Positions 16,158 to 22,683 of a stretch of DNA of 22,683 nt are shown here, in pieces (position 1 is the stretch's first letter; each line of letters opens with the position of its first letter). The stretch lies in the NCBI GenBank assembly GCA_002422175.1, contig DITR01000003.1:1-22683 (forward strand), written 5' to 3'. A model generated the notes under the pieces. It had not been told where the DNA came from, searched no databases, and worked only from the letters and a program-made list of their open reading frames with translations. Source of the stretch: Alcaligenaceae bacterium UBA6179. GTDB lineage: Bacteria > Pseudomonadota > Gammaproteobacteria > Burkholderiales > Burkholderiaceae_B. The position numbers and the translations under genes were made by a program.

Positions 16158-17167
16158 ACTCTACTCATTTTGATTTTGCTGATTTTCCAGCTCACCGCCC
16201 ACGTCGCTTAAGGCGCGATGACTTTTCTCGACGCCTTGTTCGTGAAAACCAACTATCACCCAATGATTTTATATACCCTGTCTTCGTTTTAGAAGGGCAC
16301 GGCATTGAACAGCCGGTGCAATCAATGCCTGGTGTATCGCGTTATTCTCTTGATAAGTTACTGCATATTGCTGAAGAAACACTAAAGCTCGACGTACCTG
16401 TCATGGCTTTATTCCCCGTTATTGAACCGTCTAAAAAAAGTTTAGATGGTGCTGAGGCTTTGAATGAAAAAGGCTTAATACCTCGCGTGGTGAGGGCGCT
16501 AAAGTCTCAATTTCCTGAGCTAGGCGTCATGACCGATGTGGCGCTTGACCCTTACACGAGCCATGGTCAAGATGGCGTAATAGACGACGCGGGTTACGTT
16601 ATTAACGATGTCACGCTTAATATTTTAAAAAAACAAGCGTTGGTTCAAGCGGGTGCGGGTGTTGATATCGTGGCTCCGAGTGACATGATGGACGGGCGTA
16701 TTGGTTCCATTCGTCAGGCACTTGAATCAAATGAACTTATTCATACGCGCATCATGGCGTATTCAGCAAAATTTGCCAGTGCATTTTATGGGCCATTTCG
16801 TGATGCGGTAGGCTCTGCCAGCAATCTTGGCAAATCAAACAAAATGACTTATCAGCTCGACCCCGCAAACCTTGATGAGGCACTGCGGGAAGCAGCGGCG
16901 GACCTGCGCGAAGGTGCAGACATGATCATGGTAAAACCTGGCATGCCTTACCTTGATGTTTTACGTCGCATTAAAGATACGTTTCGTGCGCCTACCTTTG
17001 CTTATCAAGTGAGTGGTGAATACGCCATGATTAAAGCAGCGGCAGCCAATGGTTGGTTAGACCATGACAAGGTCATGCTTGAAGCGCTATTAAGCTTTAA
17101 ACGAGCTGGTGCAGATGGCGTCTTAACTTACTTTGCGCTAGAAGCAGCCAGACTTATGCGGCGTTGA
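16154..17167 (+). CDS. hemB: Delta-aminolevulinic acid dehydratase (porphobilinogen synthase), Mg-type
   Basis: HemB condenses two 5-aminolevulinate molecules to porphobilinogen in heme synthesis. The 337-residue protein has both catalytic lysines: K206 in AYSAKFASAFYGPFR and Schiff-base K261 in MIMVKPGMPY. The metal-site segment reads DVALDPYTSHGQDG: the three cysteines of zinc-dependent enzymes such as E. coli HemB are replaced by A, D and D, as in Pseudomonas aeruginosa, so it should be Mg-dependent at the allosteric site and not need active-site zinc. N-terminal RPRRLRRDDFSRRLVREN is typical. Translationally coupled to engB. Its last 40 nt overlap the convergent MFS gene. Confidence 0.97.
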   Translation: MNSTHFDFADFPAHRPRRLRRDDFSRRLVRENQLSPNDFIYPVFVLEGHGIEQPVQSMPGVSRYSLDKLLHIAEETLKLDVPVMALFPVIEPSKKSLDGAEALNEKGLIPRVVRALKSQFPELGVMTDVALDPYTSHGQDGVIDDAGYVINDVTLNILKKQALVQAGAGVDIVAPSDMMDGRIGSIRQALESNELIHTRIMAYSAKFASAFYGPFRDAVGSASNLGKSNKMTYQLDPANLDEALREAAADLREGADMIMVKPGMPYLDVLRRIKDTFRAPTFAYQVSGEYAMIKAAAANGWLDHDKVMLEALLSFKRAGADGVLTYFALEAARLMRR

Positions 17168-18324
17168 TTCAGTTTGTGAGAAAACCAAAATGCAATCACA
17201 GGTATCACACAAATTGCTAAAATAAACACACCGCTCAAACCCACTCGATCAACAATTTGTGCACCCAGCGTCACGCCGATTGCCTGACCAGCAAATAGAA
17301 AAGATGCAAATAAGGCGACGCCCGTACCCCGTCGCTCGGGTGCCATTTGGGTGGCGTTTGTTTGCAAAACAGAATGCATAAGGTAGTAACCTAAGCCACA
17401 CATTAAACTGGCAAATGTTGCAAACTGCCAACCTGGAACGAATAGAAAAATGATGTAGCTCAATGCTAACGTCACGCCACCCGCTTTGACCATATGCGCT
17501 TCGCCAAAACGTTTGATTACCCATTTAGAAATCATGATGTAAATTAAAGCGCCACCGCTATATAAACCGGTTATAAGACCCGCTACAGTAGAAGAAACCT
17601 CATGCTTCATTTGTAGATACGAAGGTACAAATGAAAGCACACCAAAAACTAACGCGCCTTCAATAATGACAACCAACAAAATAACTCTAGCCCACGGAAC
17701 GCTTGTTACGGCTTTGATTGGTGCGAGCAGTTCAAAGCCCTTTAAAGCTGAGGTTTTTATATCGGGCATGCTGGCTCTTTTGCTATAAAGCAATGCGCCC
17801 ACCACCAAATAGAGCGTACCCAAAAAGTAAAACGATGCACGCCAGCCTAGCGTGTCAGTAAATACCCCGCCTAAGACTAAACCACTACCCATGCCAGTTA
17901 CGACACCAATTGAAAACTTGGCTAAGGTCTCTTGACGCTTTTCATATGGCACATGATCGCCTATCCAGGCCATCGACATCGGTATGATGCCTGCCGCTGC
18001 TGCCCCTGATAAAAATCGACCGATGACAATTAAATCAAAAGAGGGTGCGATCGCAACCCAATAATTACCTATCGCACAAGCTAACGTGGCTATTGTAACG
18101 GTGCGGTATTTACCAAAACGATCGCCAATTGGTCCATAAAAGAATTGCATCACGCCGTATGCCACTGCAAACCATGTCACCACATGCGCCGCTTCGCCAG
18201 TCGTTGTTTGAAACTCTTGTGACAGGTTCATAAGTGCTGGGTCTAAAACCCTAAATGCACTTGTGCTCGCAAACGAGGCAATACCCAGTAAAAGAATTGC
18301 TCGGGAGGTCGATAAATTAGACAT
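17128..18324 (-). CDS. MFS transporter (drug:H+ antiporter-like), substrate unknown
   Basis: A 398-residue, 12-helix major facilitator protein. The loop between helices 2 and 3 is FYGPIGDRFGKYRT, a good MFS motif A. Helix 4 onwards reads RFLSGAAAAGIIPMSMAWIGD, and helix 5 carries GVVTGMGSGLVLGGVFTDTLGW, a motif C-like segment typical of efflux (DHA1-type) transporters. The C-terminal half holds APERRGTGVALFASFLFAGQ. Efflux is therefore likelier than uptake, but the substrate cannot be named. The ATG has a weak GAAAG site. The 3' end runs 40 nt into hemB on the opposite strand. It follows dsbD by 93 nt on the same strand. Confidence 0.87.
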   Translation of the reverse strand: MSNLSTSRAILLLGIASFASTSAFRVLDPALMNLSQEFQTTTGEAAHVVTWFAVAYGVMQFFYGPIGDRFGKYRTVTIATLACAIGNYWVAIAPSFDLIVIGRFLSGAAAAGIIPMSMAWIGDHVPYEKRQETLAKFSIGVVTGMGSGLVLGGVFTDTLGWRASFYFLGTLYLVVGALLYSKRASMPDIKTSALKGFELLAPIKAVTSVPWARVILLVVIIEGALVFGVLSFVPSYLQMKHEVSSTVAGLITGLYSGGALIYIMISKWVIKRFGEAHMVKAGGVTLALSYIIFLFVPGWQFATFASLMCGLGYYLMHSVLQTNATQMAPERRGTGVALFASFLFAGQAIGVTLGAQIVDRVGLSGVFILAICVIPVIAFWFSHKLNQRRISLAASSAK

Positions 18325-18360
18325 TTCTTTCAGTAAAAAAGTATTTCAAAGTGCATCTGC

Positions 18361-18426
18361 TTTGTTGTTATTGATTTGCTCTTGTTGCTTTGCTGTTATT
18401 GCTTTCACATAAGCCGATTACGGCTT
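18361..18426. repeat. Low-complexity spacer and small hairpin at the dsbD stop
   Basis: The gap between dsbD and the MFS gene contains TTTGTTGTTATTG (18361-18373) and TTTGCTGTTATTG (18389-18401), 12 of 13 bases identical, in a GTT/GCT-rich low-complexity run. Just beyond, AAGCCG (18411-18416) and CGGCTT (18421-18426) form a 6-bp stem whose 4-nt loop holds the first bases of the dsbD stop codon region. In the dsbD direction it is not followed by a T-run, so a terminator role is doubtful. Confidence 0.4.
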
Positions 18427-20403
18427 TTCTGTTTTGCTTAAAACACGGTCGAGTATCTGAGTAAATTTGTCAGCGTTTTGAAAACCCACGACACGTATGC
18501 TATTTATTTCATTGCCACGCGTATCAAAAAATATAATGCCAGGTGGCCCAAACAGATTAAATTTTTTCAACAAAGCTCGATCTTGCGGTGTGTTTTTAGT
18601 CACATCAGCTTTCAATAAGATCATTTGCTGCATCCGCTCAATCACTTTTGGATCAGTAAAGGTGAAGGCTTCCATCTCTTTACATGACACACACCAATCA
18701 GCATAAAAGTCGAGCATGACCGGTTTTGTTGTTTGCGCCAGCGCTGTTTGCAGTGTCTCAACTGAATCAACTATTTGAAAAGCGGGCATACCATTTGACA
18801 ATAGATTAGAAACATTACCTTGACTTGCTTGACCTGTTTGCGAGTTGCCTATATTTACGCTTGTCTTTGTTAATGTTAATTGACTGAGTGGGTTTATCAA
18901 TGAACGCGCACCCGTTAATGCACCAATTAACCAGAACATCGCTAACAACATCAAAATAAAACCAATTGTTTTTTTAATGGCTTGAAGCAATGTTGATTGA
19001 TTTTTATTTTTAGGATCAAATGTGCCTAGCAACATACCACTGAATATGGCCAGTACAGCCCAACCGATTAAGTTGGTTTGAGTAGAAATAACGGGGGACA
19101 ACATCCACCAAGCCGTACCTAATAGCAAAACACCAAAAAAAACTTTGACATTTTCCATCCATGCTCCCGCCTTGGGTAGCAAGGTTCCCGCTGACGCGCC
19201 AAGAACTAGTAATGGCAAACCCATACCCCAAGCCATCGCAAATAATGAACCACCGCCCAGCCAAACATCTCTGGTTTGTGAAATATAAAGTAGGGCGCCT
19301 GCCAATGGTGCGGCCACACAAGGCCCAATAATTAATGCTGATATGGCACCCATAACAAATGCGATAAGTGCTTTCCCACCCCGCATAGACGATGCTTGCT
19401 TTGATAGTTTTGTTTGAATGACTTGTGGCATTTCAATTCGCACTAGGTCAAACATAGCTAAACCCATTAGTGCTAATAGTGATGCAAAAATACCGAGTAC
19501 CCACGGTGTCTGTAACCATGCCGCAAGGCCGGCGCCACTCAAGCCTGCTAGCACACCTAAAGCGGTGTAAATTAATGACATACCTGCCACATAAGCCACA
19601 GCCAAGCCAAAGCCACGCTTACGTGTCACAACATTACCTTGACCCACAATTAATACCGATAAAATCGGAATCATTGGCAGCACACAAGGTGTTAAGGACA
19701 ATAGAGCGCCTAATAGAAAGAAGAGCGCAATGTTTCCCCAAAATGAACCCATGCTAAGGGCTTTAGCAAATTGCGAGTCGTCTGCACTATTGACTAATTT
19801 TGTTAAAGTTGAATCGTTAGCCGTACTTTGACTAAAGCGACTTGTTATATTGTCTTGTACCTGTGCAGACGTTAATTCACTTATTTTTAAGCGTGGTGCA
19901 CGGGGCGCTATATCATCATCTGTATTAGCAGTAATACTAATAATTCGATACCCCATCTGTTCGCCAATCGCTTCTATTTGAAGTGCTGAAGTAACAGGTG
20001 GGTAACAAATTCCTTGCTCTGCACACCCTTGGCTCACGACCTTTAAAATGAATGCCTGATTCATTAGACCCTGTGGCCATTCGCTTAAAACTAATGAAAT
20101 ATTTGTTTGTTCGAAATACAACCCCATGTCTTTTTCAAATGTAGGGTCATACTTAACCTTCGCAGGTGGAAATTCAATGCTTTCTATTTTGATGGGTGCA
20201 TTATCTAAAGCAAACTCAAAACGCTCTTGGTACATATAGTACCTAGGCGCAATTTTAAAATTCACATTTACAGTAGTATTATTTGTAACAACTGCATCAA
20301 TGTAAAATGCTTTTTCAGGCGCTAAAAATGTTTGTGCAAAGCCTGTCGCACTAAATAAGCTGACGCCTAATGCTACAAAGCAATAAGTGAGTAGTCTCAA
20401 CAT
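18418..20403 (-). CDS. dsbD: Thiol:disulfide interchange protein DsbD
   Basis: DsbD moves electrons from cytoplasmic thioredoxin to periplasmic thiol proteins (DsbC, DsbG, CcmG-like partners). All three redox modules are visible in the 661-residue protein: a signal peptide (to about residue 24), the N-terminal alpha domain with C127/C133 (GCAEQGICYPP), the eight-helix transmembrane beta domain with C240 (LTPCVLPMIP) and C362 (IGPCVAAPLAG), and the C-terminal thioredoxin-like gamma domain with C571-V-S-C574 (DFYADWCVSC). It is longer than E. coli DsbD (565) because of linkers around 160-215 and 500-540. The ATG at 20403 with GGGG upstream is preferred over the TTG at 20424. A possible promoter TTAACT-16-TATGAA lies upstream (about 20434-20467). 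Confidence 0.95.
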   Translation of the reverse strand: MLRLLTYCFVALGVSLFSATGFAQTFLAPEKAFYIDAVVTNNTTVNVNFKIAPRYYMYQERFEFALDNAPIKIESIEFPPAKVKYDPTFEKDMGLYFEQTNISLVLSEWPQGLMNQAFILKVVSQGCAEQGICYPPVTSALQIEAIGEQMGYRIISITANTDDDIAPRAPRLKISELTSAQVQDNITSRFSQSTANDSTLTKLVNSADDSQFAKALSMGSFWGNIALFFLLGALLSLTPCVLPMIPILSVLIVGQGNVVTRKRGFGLAVAYVAGMSLIYTALGVLAGLSGAGLAAWLQTPWVLGIFASLLALMGLAMFDLVRIEMPQVIQTKLSKQASSMRGGKALIAFVMGAISALIIGPCVAAPLAGALLYISQTRDVWLGGGSLFAMAWGMGLPLLVLGASAGTLLPKAGAWMENVKVFFGVLLLGTAWWMLSPVISTQTNLIGWAVLAIFSGMLLGTFDPKNKNQSTLLQAIKKTIGFILMLLAMFWLIGALTGARSLINPLSQLTLTKTSVNIGNSQTGQASQGNVSNLLSNGMPAFQIVDSVETLQTALAQTTKPVMLDFYADWCVSCKEMEAFTFTDPKVIERMQQMILLKADVTKNTPQDRALLKKFNLFGPPGIIFFDTRGNEINSIRVVGFQNADKFTQILDRVLSKTEKP

Positions 20404-20471
20404 ATTTCTAGCCCCAATGATCAATCTTCAATGCCTTCATTCATAGCTCAGTTTACATCTTAGTTAAGCAT

Positions 20472-20497
20472 AAAAAAAACGGGCCAAGGCCCGTTTT
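20472..20497 (-). terminator. Rho-independent terminator of the rpsD-rpoA-rplQ operon
   Basis: AAAACGGGCC and GGCCCGTTTT form a GC-rich stem of 9-10 bp around an AA centre (20476-20497). In the direction of rplQ transcription the stem is followed by eight T residues (20479-20472 read on the minus strand), a textbook intrinsic terminator 55 nt past the rplQ stop. The plus-strand side also has a T-rich tail, so it could work both ways. Confidence 0.92.
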
Positions 20498-20552
20498 ATC
20501 TTTTATCAGAGCTTAAATGTATCGATTCACATTAAGATAACGTACCTTTAAT

Positions 20553-20951
20553 TTATTCGGCTTTTTCGTTTGAAGCATCAGCATCTAAAGCTGCTGGACG
20601 ATCAACTAATTCCATAAAGGCCATTGGCGCATTATCACCTTGGCGAAAACCCATTTTTAAAACTCGCGTGTAGCCACCATTACGTGTTGCATAGCGTGGG
20701 CCGATCTCAGCAAACAATTTTAAAACAGCATCACGATCACGCAAACGAGCAAATGCTAAACGCTTGTTAGCTAATGTTGGCGTTTTACCTAAAGTAATAA
20801 GCGGCTCAATTACGCCACGCAATTCTTTTGCTTTAGGAAGAGTTGTCTTGATGGCCTCATGGGTCAACAAAGATACAGCCATGTTTCTAAACATCGCTAA
20901 ACGATGGCTACTTGTGCGATTTAATTTACGAAGACCATTACCGTGGCGCAT
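20553..20951 (-). CDS. rplQ: 50S ribosomal protein L17
   Basis: L17 (bL17) is a large-subunit protein located near the polypeptide exit tunnel. The 132-residue sequence begins with the invariant MRHGNGLRKLNRTSSHR and has RNMAVSLLTHEAIKTTLPKAKELR, the core of the family; the length is typical of betaproteobacteria, with a short acidic C-terminal tail. AGGA lies 7 nt before the ATG. It is the last gene of the alpha operon, 72 nt after rpoA, and is followed by a strong terminator. Confidence 0.98.
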   Translation of the reverse strand: MRHGNGLRKLNRTSSHRLAMFRNMAVSLLTHEAIKTTLPKAKELRGVIEPLITLGKTPTLANKRLAFARLRDRDAVLKLFAEIGPRYATRNGGYTRVLKMGFRQGDNAPMAFMELVDRPAALDADASNEKAE

Positions 20952-20975
20952 TATATTTCCTTTGAATCTTAGTGA

Positions 20976-21006
20976 CTGTCTCTTCTATCGGCAAGCCGCG
21001 GGACAG
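20976..21006. other. Nested hairpin in the rpoA-rplQ spacer
   Basis: CTGTCTC (20976-20982) can pair with GGGACAG (21000-21006), one G-U pair in RNA, and an inner CGGC-AA-GCCG (20989-20998) stacks within. It occupies much of the 72-nt spacer, ending about 25 nt upstream of the rplQ start. No T-run follows. A processing or mRNA-stability element is possible. Confidence 0.45.
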
Positions 21007-21023
21007 ATAAGTGAATGTGTGAA

Positions 21024-22010
21024 TTAAGGACGATCAAGACCCATTGGAGGCCAGCTTTCTAATTTCATACCTAAAGTTAAACCGCGTGCACCCAACACTT
21101 CTTTAATTTCATTGAGTGATTTACGACCTAAATTAGGTGTTTTAAGTAATTCATTTTCGGTACGTTGAATCAAATCACCGATGTAGTATATATTTTCAGC
21201 TTTCAGGCAATTAGCTGAACGTACAGTTAACTCTAAATCATCAACAGGACGCAACAAAACAGGATCAACTTGCGGTGAGCCACGTAAAGGTGTTTCAAAC
21301 GAATCACCATTACCTTCAAGTGCAGCAAAAACTGAAATTTGATCCATTAAGATGCGTGCAGATTGACGCACGGCTTCTTCAGGAGAAATAACACCATTGG
21401 TTTCGACATCAAGAATAAGCTTGTCAAGGTCAGTACGTTGTTCAACGCGAGCGTTTTCTACAATATAGCTCACACGGCGAACAGGACTAAATGAAGCATC
21501 AAGAACAATGCGACCAATGGTGTGGCTGCGATCTTCAATTAAAGCGCGCACATTGCCAGGTACATAGCCACGACCTTGCTCAACTTTAACTTGCATTTCA
21601 ATGCGACCTGACTCAGTCAAATGGGCGATCACGTGATGCGGATTAACGATTTCAACATCATGAGGCAACTCAATGTCTGAAGCTAAAACAGGGCCAGCAC
21701 CTTGTTTACGCAAAACCAATGAAACTTCATCACGGCTATGTAGTTTAAATACAATGCCTTTCAGATTTAGCAAAACATCAACAACATCTTCACGAATACC
21801 ATTAATTGTTGAGTACTCATGTACAACACCCGTAATCTGCACTTCTGTTGGAGCATAGCCAGTCATTGAAGACAGCAAAATACGACGCAAAGCATTGCCT
21901 AACGTATGACCAAAACCACGCTCAAAAGGTTCCATGATGACTTTTGCGTGATTGACACCAACCATTTCAACTTCAATGGTGCGCGGCTTAAGAAAACCTT
22001 GTGTTGACAT
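21024..22010 (-). CDS. rpoA: DNA-directed RNA polymerase subunit alpha
   Basis: The alpha subunit dimerises to start RNA polymerase assembly and contacts UP elements and activators. The 328-residue sequence has a complete N-terminal domain (1-235; EPFERGFGHTLGNALRRILLSS holds the dimer/beta contact helix), a linker (236-250) and the C-terminal domain (about 251-320), with the DNA-contacting RSANCLKAENI containing R264, equivalent to E. coli R265, and the NLGRKSLNEIKEVL helix. The length is standard. AAGG lies about 9 nt before the ATG. Between rpsD and rplQ, as in nearly all proteobacteria. Confidence 0.98.
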   Translation of the reverse strand: MSTQGFLKPRTIEVEMVGVNHAKVIMEPFERGFGHTLGNALRRILLSSMTGYAPTEVQITGVVHEYSTINGIREDVVDVLLNLKGIVFKLHSRDEVSLVLRKQGAGPVLASDIELPHDVEIVNPHHVIAHLTESGRIEMQVKVEQGRGYVPGNVRALIEDRSHTIGRIVLDASFSPVRRVSYIVENARVEQRTDLDKLILDVETNGVISPEEAVRQSARILMDQISVFAALEGNGDSFETPLRGSPQVDPVLLRPVDDLELTVRSANCLKAENIYYIGDLIQRTENELLKTPNLGRKSLNEIKEVLGARGLTLGMKLESWPPMGLDRP

Positions 22011-22079
22011 GATGCAAACCTTTTTTCAATACCCTCGGTTCATTACACCGATAAGGCTGATATAAATTAAGAATTTAAG

Positions 22080-22115
22080 AACAATGACTTGCAATCACTG
22101 ATTGCAAGTATTGTT
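22080..22115. other. Strong hairpin immediately after rpsD
   Basis: ACTTGCAAT (22087-22095) and ATTGCAAGT (22101-22109) form a perfect 9-bp stem around CACTG; AACAAT (22080-22085) and ATTGTT (22110-22115) extend it by 6 bp past a single bulged base. It begins 1 nt after the rpsD stop in the transcript. The following bases are CTTAAATTCTT, not a clean T-run. It could be an attenuator or 3'-end protecting stem that sets the ratio of S4 to alpha. Confidence 0.65.
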
Positions 22116-22116
22116 A

Positions 22117-22683
22117 TTAACGAGAATACAGTTCCACGACCATCGATTCGTTAATTTCACGAGCAACATCAGCACGATCAGGTACCTGTTTAAATATACC
22201 TGACAGCTTAACTGCATCGACAGTTACCCATTGTGGGAAACCTGATGTTGCCGCTAAATCAAGCGCTTCACGAATACGTACTTGTTTTTGAGCTTTTTCA
22301 CGAATCGCAACAACGTCACCCGCACTAACCAACATTGAAGCGATATCTGATGTACGACCATTAAGCTCAATTGCACGATGCGAAACCAACTGACGTGCTT
22401 CAGCGCGTGTTGAACCAAAGCCCATGCGATAAACAACGTTGTCTAAACGTGATTCAAGCAATTGAATCAGTGTTTCACCCGTATTGCCACGGCGGCGCTC
22501 AGCTTCAGCAAAATATTTACGAAATTGTTTCTCTAAAACACCGTACATACGCTTGAGTTTTTGCTTTTCGCGTAACTGCAAACCGTAGTCTGATGTACGA
22601 GCACCCGAAGTACGACCATGTTGGCCAGGCTTTGAATCAAATTTGCACTTAGATTCAAGCGAACGACGGTTACTCTTTAATGA
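22117..22683 (-). CDS. rpsD: 30S ribosomal protein S4, 5'-truncated by window edge
   Basis: S4 (uS4) is a primary 16S rRNA binder that nucleates 30S assembly and, in enterobacteria, represses its own operon. The frame stays open from the stop at 22117 to the right edge, giving 188 residues; about 20 N-terminal residues are missing. Visible are SLESKCKFDSKPGQHG, then QLREKQKLKRMYGVLEKQF, the RRRGNTGETLIQLLESRLDNVVYRMGF block, the S4 RNA-binding domain (ARQLVSHRAIELNGRTSDIAS) and the C-terminal NESMVVELYSR. First gene of the rpsD-rpoA-rplQ group in the window; 106 nt to rpoA. Confidence 0.98.
   Translation of the reverse strand, partial: SLKSNRRSLESKCKFDSKPGQHGRTSGARTSDYGLQLREKQKLKRMYGVLEKQFRKYFAEAERRRGNTGETLIQLLESRLDNVVYRMGFGSTRAEARQLVSHRAIELNGRTSDIASMLVSAGDVVAIREKAQKQVRIREALDLAATSGFPQWVTVDAVKLSGIFKQVPDRADVAREINESMVVELYSR

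Noticed and set aside
20404..20424. TTG start adding seven residues to DsbD
   Set aside because: It puts a short extra n-region before an already complete signal peptide; the ATG at 20403 has GGGG at good spacing.
1..22683. CRISPR array, transposon ends, phage genes, tRNA/rRNA genes, toxin-antitoxin or defence cassette
   Set aside because: No regularly spaced repeats, transposase or integrase motifs, tRNA cloverleaf, or defence-family domains were seen; almost every base belongs to recognisable housekeeping genes.

Overview
The window is a compact, moderately AT-rich stretch of housekeeping chromosome from a betaproteobacterium, most likely a member of Burkholderiales. Three things point there. 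The gene content and order (rpsD-rpoA-rplQ, dsbD, hemB, engB, a cytochrome c4-like gene, resB-ccsA, lysA-lptM, cyaY, ponA, aroK/aroB, dgt) is the neighbourhood I recall from that order. Cytochrome c maturation is by system II (ResB/CcsA). HemB has the Mg-dependent Asp-type metal site instead of the zinc-type Cys site. The family cannot be fixed from the sequence alone.

Layout, left to right. The 3' two thirds of uvrA (+) converges on an apparent minus-strand operon aroKB-dgt-orf222; aroK and aroB are one continuous reading frame. Divergent from it is the class A penicillin-binding protein gene ponA/mrcA (+), which ends against cyaY (-). Divergent from cyaY is lptM-lysA (+). An MFS transporter gene (-) follows, then ccsA and resB (-, overlapping by 4 nt) and a diheme cytochrome c (-). 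A short divergent promoter region with an inverted repeat separates these from engB-hemB (+, overlapping by 4 nt). A second MFS gene (-) overlaps the 3' end of hemB by 40 nt, followed by dsbD (-). A strong terminator separates dsbD from the end of the alpha operon, rplQ-rpoA-rpsD (-); rpsD runs off the right edge.

The genes serve DNA repair and dNTP control (uvrA, dgt), the shikimate pathway (aroKB), cell wall and outer membrane building (ponA, lysA, lptM), iron-sulfur/heme metabolism and exported redox proteins (cyaY, hemB, resB-ccsA, cytochrome c, dsbD), and translation/transcription (engB, rpsD, rpoA, rplQ). DsbD and ResB/CcsA plausibly work together: DsbD carries reductant to the periplasm, where apocytochrome CxxCH thiols must be reduced before heme attachment.

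I found no mobile element, CRISPR array, phage, tRNA or rRNA, and no gene-free stretch above 300 bases (the longest gap is about 150). I did not find a convincing new multi-gene system. The items most worth a second look are the AroK-AroB fusion with a possible internal start, apparent gene losses at conserved junctions (pilMNOPQ, msrPQ, cutA, as I recall the usual order), the eight-cysteine exported protein behind dgt, a perfect 17-bp inverted repeat upstream of the first MFS gene, the inverted repeat over the cytochrome promoter, and several hairpins between genes that lack U-tracts.
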